In this document: positions 35,482 through 45,124 of the stretch, piece by piece
How the letters are laid out: every line of letters starts with the position of its first letter
Position numbering within the stretch: position 1 is the first letter of the stretch
NCBI GenBank assembly: GCA_021904315.1
Contig: CM038916.1
Span: forward strand, 2,232,001-2,296,000
From: Sphagnum magellanicum
Taxonomy: Eukaryota > Streptophyta > Sphagnopsida > Sphagnales > Sphagnaceae
Length of the DNA stretch: 64,000 bases
Direction of reading: 5' to 3'
Position numbers and translations under genes: made by a program
Notes under the pieces: model-generated
What the model saw: the letters and a program-made list of their open reading frames with translations, nothing else
Told to the model about the DNA's origin: nothing
Databases searched by the model: none

Positions 35482-36010
35482 AAAGATGATGACAAGCCAA
35501 GGATGAACTTGGCTTATCGTCATCTTTTGAGACATAAAAAGAAGACAATGACAAGTCAATGTTCGTCGTCGTATTCTCTAGGTGCATAGAAACAAAACAA
35601 AAGAAGATGACAACAAACATCAACTCATCATTGTCTTCTCTGGGTGCATAGAAACAAAAGAAAAGAAAAGGATGACGAATGTCAACTCGTCCTCGTCTTC
35701 TCTAGGTGCACAAAAACAAAACAAAAAAAGATGATGATGAGTGTCAGTTCGTCGTCATCTTTTTTGGGTGCATAGAAACAAAACAAAAGAAAACAATGAT
35801 GAGCGCTGACTTGTCGTCATCTTTTCTAGGTGCAAAAAAAAAACAAAAGAAGACGACAACAAGCGTTGATTCGTTGTCATCTTCTTTGATGCATAGAAAC
35901 AAAACAAAAAAAGATGATGACAAACGTTGGCTTGTTGTCATCTTCTTTCAATGCATATAATCAAAACAAAAAAAGATGACAATGAGCACTGAGGCTCATC
36001 ATTGTCTACT
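35482..36010. repeat. 62-bp tandem array, about 8 units, each with a hairpin
   Basis: Units share ggtgca(t/c)a(g/a)aaacaaaacaaa (35581, 35643, 35705, 35768, 35829, then degraded forms near 35888 and 35950). Each unit also contains an imperfect palindrome of the form aagatgatgacaa ... ttgttgtcatctt, usually with a 6-8 base centre. Stem bases vary between units, yet pairing is largely kept. Because of the palindromes, open frames occur on both strands (35706-35960 plus, 35744-35941 minus); these are by-products. Confidence 0.85.
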
Positions 36011-37014
36011 GCAGCTAATGAAAAAAAAGGAAACCTAAGAAAAAAATGTATTTGCATTATTGCAAATATGATTGGTCTTGTCCTCCAACAATGTTCGTTC
36101 TAACAAACACAATTGCTCTAACTAGCTTTGTCTAAACATTGAGGAACTTTGAAAATAAGCAAAGCAAAGGTCTCATAAACCTAAACCCAAACTGAAAATG
36201 TTAAGAAACCACAAGTGCCAAAAGAATTGTAGAACACGTACCTTATTTTGGTGTATTTTTGAAAATGTTGCACCTTGCGTTGCTCACACCTTGAAGTTGT
36301 AACAACTCCTAGTTTTTCTTTGAACATCAACAATGGTAGCGGGTGATGGCACCATTGCAGTAGTGATAATGATGGCCAAGAAAAAACACTTTGAAAAAAA
36401 AATCTGTAACATAGGTAGAGGAGTAGTAGGTGGGAATTTTTTTGGAACATGGTAGTTGGGTGAATAGGGGGAGGTCCATGAATGAAAAAAAAATCTTTTG
36501 AAAGGTAGGCCAAAAAAAATGTATGACTCAACATCTATGACTGTACCAAGTTTAGTAATTGGATGAACAATAATTCATCTGAAACAAAACTAGTGCAATC
36601 ATGTGGGCTGGGTCACTCAGCTAGCATGAATTAGCACCCACGAACACACCATTTGGATGGACAATCCAATGGATGGCAATTGATTTTCTATCCTATTTTA
36701 TCTTATCCTTGTGCTAACTAGCTTAGACCAAAGTAATTAACATAGTTTGACTTTTTTTTCTACCTTCTCAACCCCTAGACTTCCCCAAAAAAAATGTTGG
36801 GATTATTTTCAACCCACCAAATGCATCAACACCCCACCTTCCCACCCAACCCTAGCCTACTCTTTTTATCACCTACCTTCTCACCTACATATTTCAAATG
36901 ACCTAGTTTCATCCCCACCTACCTACACGCCCACCCATCTACCCCTACACACCTACCAACATCCTACACACTACACAAGCACACAAGGAAATGTTGACAA
37001 AACTAAATGTGAGT

Positions 37015-37640
37015 ATTACAATTCACATGGCACCATCAAATGACAAGATTTAATGATGGTATTACATTTCATCATGTAAATGATTAAGCCATCCTTCCAC
37101 TTTCATACCTATTAACCACCCAAATAAGTACGTACCAGACATCACCCAACCATACATATTTGCCTAGTCATCAGTACAATTGACCCATGTTTGCCCATCA
37201 AATGAAAAAAATGTAGGTATTACATTTTTAAATATTTGTTACATAAGCCAATTGTAATGCCCAAATGAAGATAATTGGAGCTATTTAGATAAAGGTATTA
37301 CTTGCATCAAACAATAACCGTCATTTCACTTTCCTACCTACTAGCCTTAAAGGTAGGTACCTACTAGACACCACCTAGCCATACCTACATATATGGTTGT
37401 TAATATGACCAACCCCCCATTTGCTTATCACAATGTTCAACTGGAAAAATGTGGGTATTGCATTTCCATTGGATTTGTTCACACAAGCCACATTTGTGAT
37501 GCCCATATGAAAATAATTGCACTTACCCAAATAAAGGTATTGCATTAAGGGAATATTCTATTGAACGCATGGGCAATTGTGGGTATTTAATTTAGCCAAT
37601 GTTCCATTTGAATGCAAAAAATGTGGGTATTGCAAATTTG
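37015..37640 (+). repeat. Diverged tandem repeat of about 238 bp
   Basis: Two main copies run about 37094-37315 and 37325-37550. They share 'cactttcctacctac', 'gacaccaccta(g/a)ccatac', 'aaaaatgt(a/g)ggtatt(a/g)cattt', 'acaagcca..tgtgatgccca' and 'ataaaggtatt' in order. Partial copies lie on either side (37015-37085 and 37600-37640). No coding content is evident. Confidence 0.7.
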
Positions 37641-37924
37641 AACAATGTCCATCAATGTGCTTCCTGTGAGGATTTCTTGCACACTTCCACCACTAAGATA
37701 TGCACTCACAAAAAACCCGATTAGAAGTGGAACTACTATGTAGTTGAAGTCTAACGAGTTAGGTGGTTCGAGGTAAGTAATGAAATTTACTAAAAATACA
37801 ATGCGTTGTGTCCAAATCTCATGATTTTATTTTTATTTTATTTTATTTTATTTATTTCTTTGACCAAAAATTAAGCCCGAAACTAAAAACCACTTGTTTA
37901 GATTGAGGGAAAAAATAACAACTC

Positions 37925-38488
37925 AACCTCCTCTACTTTCACAAATGTAACTCCTTCACAGCAAAACCGATGACGCTGAATTTTTGGGAGAAGCTTCTAC
38001 ACATTTCAATCTAAAACTGATCTAATTTTGAGACAAATCCAACAGTGGATTTGAGAGAACAATTAATTAAACCAAAAGTCCAGAGGCTTCCCCATGAAAT
38101 CATTCCATGAAACCCACTTTAACACCTTCTACTTTCAACAACTGTAACTCCCTCACAGCAAAACTGATGATGCTGAATTTTTGGGAAAAACTTTTACACC
38201 TTCTAAACTAACACTGATTTAATTTTGAGACAAATCCAACAGTGGATTTGAGAGAAACAATTAATTAAACCAAAGTCCAGAGGCTTCCCCATGGAAATCA
38301 TTCCATGAAACCCACTTCAACACCCTCTACTTTCAACAACTGTAACTCCCTCACAACAAAACCGATGATGCTGAATTTTTGGGAGGAGCTTTTACACCTT
38401 CTGAACTAACACTGATCTAATTTTGACACAAATCCAACGGTGGATTTGAGAGAAACAATTAATTAAACCATAGTCCAGAGGCTTCACT
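37925..38488 (+). repeat. 197-bp tandem repeat, about 3 copies
   Basis: The phrase aacagtggatttgagag falls at 38041 and 38238, with aacggtggatttgagag at 38436, so periods are 197 and 198 bp. Copies are about 90 percent alike by eye (ctactttcaacaactgtaac, gatgctgaatttttggga, cagaggcttcccc). It is much better preserved than most repeats here, so it is recent. It lies about 900 bp upstream of the 39395 gene. Confidence 0.92.
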
Positions 38489-38499
38489 ACGATTACTTG

Positions 38500-39394
38500 T
38501 TACACACAACTCCATTCCATACTTCATTTTTTCATAACCTTTCCATGAACACCTCCACACACAAGAATTAACAACCTTTCTCACACTTCATTTTCCTCTT
38601 CCTTCTCCCTTCTCTCATACACACAATGTTTTTTTTTCTTGGTACGCCTCCATGACTTTCCTTGAGCTTGTTCCCCTTGTCCAATGAAAGCTTGAAATTC
38701 TTTTTCACCAATCAATGGCCTCCTCATCCTTCAAGGGCCAATGAAAATTTGAGAATGAATGGCCATCCAATTGAAATTAGGATGAGAATCCTTGGGCCTA
38801 ATGAAACATAAGAGATATTCCATCCTCCAATCAAAGAGGATGACAATCCTCATGACTAATGGGATTGGAGGATCTAACCTCCCCTTTATCTTGGATATCT
38901 TGATGAGGTCTCTTGAGCTTGATCCTTTTCTGTCCGTTGATCCTCACATCCTACTTCTTCATCCTAATTACTTCAAGTAACTAATTACTAAGATAAATTA
39001 TCAGTAATAACAAGGAAGAGTCCTTGAGTTCTTTCTTGACTAATTCAATGGTTGAAGTAACAATTCCGTGTAACATTCACTCCTTGATATTCCCTACCTA
39101 TTTACTTTACTATGCACTAATTAACTATGTACTACATAGTAAATTGGAATTACAATTTGCATCACAAAAAAACTCTCACATACTTCTAGATCCACCGTTG
39201 AATTTAGGGTTTGATGAATCTTTTAGATCTAGGGTGTTCGAGTTTTGATGAGGTTCCGCCGTCGCTCCCACACCTTACGCCTACCCTAATTTGTTAAATA
39301 AAAAGGCCTCAACCCCTTTTGAACACAAGTACCACCTTGTTGAACTACCTTCTTGGTTTGTTTTTTTTTTTTATTGATGCAGGTGCAACTAGTC
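38500..39394 (+). other. Upstream region of the 39395 gene
   Basis: Contains pyrimidine-rich sequence, aatttagggtttgatgaat (39192-39210) and ctaccctaa words common in plant leaders, a TATA-like ttaaataaaaagg near 39293, and a T-tract with tgatgcag (39361-39382), a fair splice acceptor just before the start codon. A 5' untranslated intron is possible. The donor is not identified. Confidence 0.35.
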
Positions 39395-39721
39395 ATGGCG
39401 GACGATGACGTTACGCCTTCAAATCCTCTAGTCGCACCCGTACAACAAGAAGAGCTTGAAGAAGCACCGCTCGACTTGAATGTTTCTCAACGGCCGCGCG
39501 AAAAAGAACCGCCCAGGAGAGTGGTGCGCACTCGAGTCACTCGTTCGGTATGGGATCGTCAATTGTCTCCTAACATGCGTGCTCTAGCAATTTATTTAGA
39601 GTTTGTTCCTGCTCGTGGAGCCACGCCAGAAAAGTTTGAAGAGTGCCAATGCGAAGATGATGATGTCCATCTCCATTGTCGAACATGGGTTCCCGGTGAT
39701 GGCCATTATCATTGGCTATAA
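39395..39721 (+). CDS. Unrecognised small gene, 108 residues
   Basis: ATG at 39395 has good context (gtcatggcg). Codon use is GC-richer than the surrounding sequence, as expected of real coding DNA. The N-terminal third is acidic and Pro-rich (MADDDVTP..., EELEEAPLDLNV). A basic patch follows (PRRVVRTRVTRS). The C-terminal third has a Cys/His cluster (CQCEDDDVHLHC then HYHW) that could bind a metal. The stop TAA (39719-39721) is followed in the same frame by 38 more sense codons to TAA at 39836-39838, including RTEYLARTIRRILDFYNYDL. The original protein may therefore have been about 147 residues. AATAAA at 39922-39927 could end the transcript. No family is recognised. Confidence 0.5.
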   Translation: MADDDVTPSNPLVAPVQQEELEEAPLDLNVSQRPREKEPPRRVVRTRVTRSVWDRQLSPNMRALAIYLEFVPARGATPEKFEECQCEDDDVHLHCRTWVPGDGHYHWL

Positions 39722-39999
39722 GGCCTGATGAACCCACTTCCCTTGGAGCATCGAACTGAGTACCTCGCTCGCACCATTCGCCGCATCCTAGATTTTTACA
39801 ACTATGATCTATCTTTTAAGTTAATTATTCAGTTGTAATTCACCTGAGGCTACTCAGGCGGAAATGTTTAATACTTAAATTTGAATTGATTCTATTTAGA
39901 AGTCTGATAGAAGTGAAACTAAATAAAGATGTACTAGGAGTACATCCTAAAAATCTTACAAGTACATCATTAGTGCTTGAAGATTCTTCTACAGACTAA

Positions 40000-41260
40000 C
40001 TTAACCTTGTCATGGATTGTTAATTATGGGCTTGTATTTCCTACATATCAATAAATCACATCTAATTCTACATCCCCTTTCCCTTCTTTTCAACATAAAA
40101 GGGATAATGTACTCTAAAAGGTTTACTAGGTGCTTAACTGATTAAGCGTTACGTCAACTGAAATAAAGAAGTACTATATGCCTGGAAATATCACAAAGGC
40201 TGATTCAATTATTAATAATCACTACTTGGAAACTTATAAGCATTCAAATCATTAGTACTAAAGAAAATTACGGAACTAAGGCTTAACTAATTGTTGAGCT
40301 ATAATCCATGGCTCACACTTCCCCTTGTTGGTCTACCTCCATTTCAGCCTAATTAAATACATACTATACAAACTGGGGGTCCAAAATGAAGTTTATTTAA
40401 TTTAAGCCCCCAAATGTGTACCTAAAGGCCTCTATGTTTGCTAAATTTTGATTGCATTAAATATTTGGGGCACTTTAATTTTGACAAAATATGGATCAAA
40501 AAATATTTAAGTAGGATTTTATTTTATACGAAACATTTCACCTTCACATATATGGATCAAGATCATTTCATTCTTTCTCTTTTCAAGGAAAGCCAATGTG
40601 GGTATTGACAAATAATAATACCTACATTATCGATGAACATGATGTCATAATTTGGAACCATGTCTACACTATGGGGGTATTGCAAGTTTTTATGATGCAA
40701 CTATATTTGCGCAATACCCACACCTAATGTGGCATCAAGCTTCATGTGTATCTAGGGTATTGCCTACACACCACTATATTCCATTAACATCGCAAATACC
40801 TGAATAATGTGTGAACTAGTAGCCTATCATCTATTGGTAGCCAATTCAATACATTGTTTATAGCTCCTCTTGTATTTTTTTGGTTATTGCCCTGCTGCCC
40901 CAAGAAAAACAAATTCAAGCCATTTATTTGAGAAAGGGTGCACTAGAAACAAAAAGAAAAAGAACTAATCGGACATAAATATGTACATAAATGGGGATCA
41001 AGATATGAACCTTTACCTCATTAGCAATTGAATCAAGTTCATAAAAAAAAAGACACAAGTTGCAAACCACGAAGCTTCATCAAACACAGCAAGTACATTA
41101 TGATTAGCCTAACATGCACCAAACTACACATTGTGAAATTTCTTACCATTAATCCATTCACCCAATGTAGCTAACAATGTGGCCAATCTTAGCATTCAAC
41201 ATAATTCTATAGACTAACGAAGTAGTTAGGCACAAAACGAAACTCAATTTTGTAATGAAC
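40000..41260. other. Intergenic, no gene seen
   Basis: AT-rich sequence with three more ggtattg(c/a) motif copies (near 40597, 40672, 40756). No coding frame or RNA is supported. Confidence 0.4.
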
Positions 41261-41270
41261 AAGCTTCGAC

Positions 41271-41873
41271 TTACAATTTATCAATCATAAGACTTATCTT
41301 CTTTGCTCCTTTGAGTGTGAATATGTGTAGCTCGAGTAGTCCTTGCATTAGAAACCTTTTGATTGATGGGCTTTTTAGGGTTGGGACCCTTTTTTGATGG
41401 TGCTCCCAGTTTTTCAATCCTTTGTTTGTTTTTTGAAAAAGTTGTCTACCTACAAACAACAAAACCTTTTCTTTTTTTGAAGTTGGTTCGTGAACATCTT
41501 CATTATGCTCTAGCTTGTCCTCCTCACCTTTAGCCTCCTCCTCCTCATACTCACTTGATTCTGATTATTTAGGTTCACCATCTCCATTAACATCTCCTTT
41601 ATTGGTTCCATTGTCAAATTATTTAGGAGGTTTTAGCAAAGCTTTTTTTGCATTGGAAATTCTTCCACATGGCTTAGCCTCCTCCTCCTTTTGAACATAA
41701 CATGTTGTCTCTTGGCCAACTTTTAGTTTACTTGGACTATTGACCTCCGAATCTACTGCCCCCTTATTGGGCAAAACATTCACATGAATGTTACCAACAC
41801 TTGGACTAACATTTATAGTGCAAGTTTTTCTTACACGTGGATGTTGAATTTGTATAGCTTTTCTCCTTGGCAT
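41271..41873 (-). pseudogene. Unrecognised basic/acidic protein remnant
   Basis: One minus-strand frame of 201 codons from ATG at 41873 (MPRRKAIQIQHPRVRKTC) is broken only by TAA at 41619-41621 and a second TAA near 41567. The order is a basic N-terminus, a Ser/Pro/Lys-rich linker, an acidic run (SEYEEEEAKGEEDKLEHNED), then a Lys-rich tail. Such charge blocks are common in nuclear proteins, but no family is recognised. It may be the last part of the gene whose other remnants lie at 42972-44561, or an independent gene. Confidence 0.4.
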
Positions 41874-42150
41874 ATGTGTATTGGTGACTAAGATTGAAGG
41901 ACATTCTTATTGATTTATGGTAAAAAACCCTACACAAAATAAAAACACGAATCATGAAACTTAAACAAAACTAATATGCAATTCGTGGATACAATAAAAG
42001 TTACAAATTACACACTTAAGTTACAAGAAGTACAAGTTATACATGTTATATATGTACAATTAAGGACTAAAGACTTGTTGAAATTCCATTCAAACTCCTT
42101 AAACATGTACACAATTAGTCAAAAGTAATTACATGTGGAGAATATAAACT

Positions 42151-42420
42151 CACATGGACTTTGAAAACATTATGCATACCATCCATAAGAACAATACTGC
42201 ATTCAGACTCCATAAGCATACATATACAACAAGTCAATCTCATTATATATAGAAATAATGTACCCACACGGACTATCACAACACTTTGCAGTCCATATAG
42301 CAACAAATTAATATATTTAAACTCCATACTTGCATGTGTATTCACATAGACTATGAAAGCACTTTGGAATCCATCTAGCAACACATCAATACATGCAAAG
42401 TGTAAGTATATGTAAATGTA
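42151..42420. repeat. Imperfect tandem repeat, 3 copies
   Basis: Copies begin near 42151, 42265 and 42343 with cacat(g/a)gact, then continue aa(g/a)cattttgca/gaatccat and, in the first two copies, actccata. Spacing is irregular (114 and 78 bp). On the minus strand the copies encode a repeated peptide of the type L-x2-G-x3-V-x-V-x-V, a consequence of the DNA repeat. Confidence 0.5.
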
Positions 42421-42971
42421 TGGACACAACGTAACAATGCAAACATTATTTACACACTACACACATTGACAACAACAAAGTCATCTGACTTCTATAATGA
42501 TTATTATACACCTTAATGACCCAAATTTCACCAAAAAAAAGACCTAACTTGAATGCAACTTTAATTCAATCTCCATCAAATGACAAGTAGAGACTACTAT
42601 CATCTAACATTGAAAATTTTCTATTGTAATGTACAAGTTGGTGAGAATTAAATGCACCTAGCTTGTTGGCCACTCTATAGATGTCGATGTGTTTTTGACC
42701 TCCAATCTCCGCACATGTAGGCCCTGGTTTTTTTTATACCATAATAGAGCCACCAACTATCATGCATCTTTCTAGGACATAATGGATCTACACATTTTGT
42801 GGATGTGCTAAAGTGGACTATTGCACACCATGGGTGATACAAGTGTTTGCAAGATGCTAGAACTTCCCTGCCTAAACTAGCTCAAAGGAAAGACCACAAA
42901 ATGAACAACCACCTACCCAAAGGCAAGATTGGAGATCACCTACATCAATTGTGGTTACAAGCTGGGAAGGA

Positions 42972-43337
42972 TCAGGGATGTTCAATGATGATTTCAACAA
43001 ACCCCTTTGGAACTTTTTCACAAGTGCTTGCACACCACTCCAATGCCACTTTGCAAACTTCAAATTTTCTTCTATTTTGTGAATTTTTGCTGGCCTCTCC
43101 ATCTAATAGTTTTGACACACATTCATACTTTGCATTCCCTGCATTGACAAGTGTCTTAAACACTTGCACCACACCCCTTTGACCATCTACTACCCTTTGC
43201 ACTTCTATTTTCACCTTTGTAAACTCACTTGCACCCAAACATTCTAACTTTGCAATGCATGAAGCTAATCCCTATTCAACTTCAAATAACATATTATTGT
43301 AATCTTCCATTTGGCTACATGCCCACACATTTGACAT
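42972..43337 (-). pseudogene. Unrecognised coding remnant (122 codons)
   Basis: The minus-strand frame from 43337 begins MSNVWACSQMEDYNNMLFEV. It carries one in-frame TAG, then continues through KLECLGASEFTKVKIEVQRV to a stop at 42972. Composition is protein-like and helix-rich. Just upstream (43340-43440) a further decayed stretch reads EELL*YVEYL*KRLKEAKT, a coiled-coil pattern with two stops. No family is recognised. Confidence 0.4.
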
Positions 43338-43636
43338 CTTTGTTATTTATTTTCCTTACTACACCACGGAAATGGAAGTCTTTGCCTCCTTCAACCTCTT
43401 CTACAAATACTCTACATATTACAAAAGCTCCTCCGGAACACCTGATTTGTAAAATATACCACAACCCAACAATTGGGTATCAATTCAACTAGCCTTAAAT
43501 TTAACAAATTGAAATGTAGTAACAAGAAACAAAGAAATTTGCAAACTTGTCTTAAGCAAATTTGTGTGTTATCTCAACCCTAAGTTCAATAAACTACACT
43601 AACCGAACACCTCAACAAATAGAATCAACCCCAAGT

Positions 43637-43830
43637 TCAACAAAATGAAATGCAATAAAATTCAAAACAACTTGACATCAAAGTTTTTCCAAGAAAAATA
43701 GGTTTGCACTCACCTCTTTGGATTACTTGAATTTGAAAGTCTTTGTGTTCCATACCATCTTCGCTGTTATCGCCTTCATCATTGTTAATTAAAGAATTTG
43801 TCTCTATGCCAAAAAGCATGACTTGCACCT
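43637..43830 (-). other. Exon-like frame with a consensus donor site
   Basis: The minus-strand frame reads from about 43828 (QVMLFGIETNSLINNDEGDN) through an acidic stretch to VIQR. It is followed at 43708-43713 by gtgagt after ccaaagag, an excellent 5' splice site, so the exon probably ends at 43714. An acceptor-like aacaaag lies before it. This supports a real multi-exon gene, now probably decayed, on this strand. Confidence 0.35.
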
Positions 43831-44034
43831 TTGTTATTTAATGTTCATCCATTCAGCATATGTTGCCCAATTCATTTTCTTTCTTAACTTTTTCTCACAA
43901 ACAATGCATCTTGCCATTCCAAACGAGATGGGTCATGTAGCAAGAACACATGCCTTTTGATGAACAATCATAAACAAAGTTTCAACCTTTGTTATCAAAA
44001 TAAGGTTTTCACAATGAAGATAACTATGGCCATT

Positions 44035-44561
44035 TCAATTCAGATCAAGACCAAAAACCTTTGTGACATCTTTTGTAGTCAAGTCCCTTGGAATCTTGAT
44101 GCACTTGGGACTTAAACCTTCACAACACAACTCATACTTTTCGACAAAATTCTTTGTGAACAAAGGTCGACCATCTCCTAGCTCCAACACTTTGCCGTAT
44201 AATGGCATGACAAACCCAGTGTGATGACCACGTTCTCTTTCCTGTTTGACTTTATAAGAGCGCACAATGTCATTCTTCAAGAACATGGGCACAAAAGTGG
44301 CCATATCTCCACTCATGCTACACACATATGTCCTATGTTTTTGATGGGTACAATCACTTCCTACAATAAAACATTAATAAAATACCTACATAACAAGAAT
44401 AGTGAAAATCTCTAACAACCTTCTCGTGCAGTGCTGGAAGATGAGAAGCTATAAGACCTCAATGAGAGTGACAATCATGACAAATACTTGTCCATTGTGC
44501 ATCAAACGGATTCATGTAGTGTACAAACGTGGGAAAAGTGGTGACCACATGTTTGTGTCAC
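44035..44561 (-). pseudogene. Unrecognised remnant with Cys/His cluster
   Basis: The main frame (44035 to about 44360, minus) starts after a T-rich acceptor ending tgtag. It reads a Cys/His-rich start (CTHQKHRTYVC), then FVPMFLKNDIVRSYKVKQER, LYGKVLELGDGRPLFTKNF and CCEGLSPKCIKIPRDLT to a stop. A preceding exon-like stretch at 44420-44561 reads HKHVVTTFPTFVHYMNPF and a CHDCHSH zinc-like motif, followed by a stop. The gap between the two (59 bp) is short for a plant intron, and the reading phases do not match. Protein-like but decayed; no family is recognised. Confidence 0.4.
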
Positions 44562-44599
44562 CTATGCACATAACAATAAAACTTTGAATTGGGCGCCCA

Positions 44600-45120
44600 A
44601 CTTTCCCAACACAAATGAACGAGCAAGATTAAAACTAATATGTGATCAAATGGGATTTTATTGTTAGGCCCAATAGGTGGAAATTCAAAACGAAGTAAAG
44701 AAGGAACTCTAAACTTGCCAAAATTGGTCCACTATAGGATGCAATTACCCAACAAGTTTTCATTGGTGGAAGCAATTTGTATTGCTTTTGTTGATTTATG
44801 CTTCATTTTCATGTTGTGCAAAGAGTCAACATAAATCCAGAAAATCTAGTCCATGAGGTTGCATGCTTCCAAGTGTACTATCTCAAGCAAGTCTTGTACT
44901 TCCTATGGTCTTCTATTAATGGTCATATCAAGTTCTCCATGATATGGTTGGTAGAATGGTCAACCTAATTGTGGTAAGCAACAATAGTGTTGGGTGTCAA
45001 GAGGTCATCTTGATCTCTAAGATGTGGAGACTAGAGTGGTTATTCCAACTTCTCCTTCATGGAGAGATTGGCAAATTGTGAGCTTTAGTACAATTTGAAA
45101 TTGCAATTGCTATAGGCCAT
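44600..45120. other. Intergenic between remnants
   Basis: No supported frame, repeat or RNA. It may include the decayed 5' part of the LRR receptor kinase, but no clear leucine-rich repeats are readable before about 45125. Confidence 0.35.
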
Positions 45121-45124
45121 AAAG

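Noticed and set aside
35706..35960. Open frames on both strands with repeated KQKK and SSSF blocks
   Set aside because: Both result from the palindromic 62-bp tandem repeat.
39395..39838. Considered whether the unknown gene is an integrated virus
   Set aside because: No polymerase, helicase, coat or movement-protein motif is present here or nearby.
42115..42429. Minus-strand 104-codon frame with an internal peptide repeat
   Set aside because: The peptide repeat follows from an imperfect DNA tandem repeat, and the DNA spacing is irregular; no evidence of a protein family.
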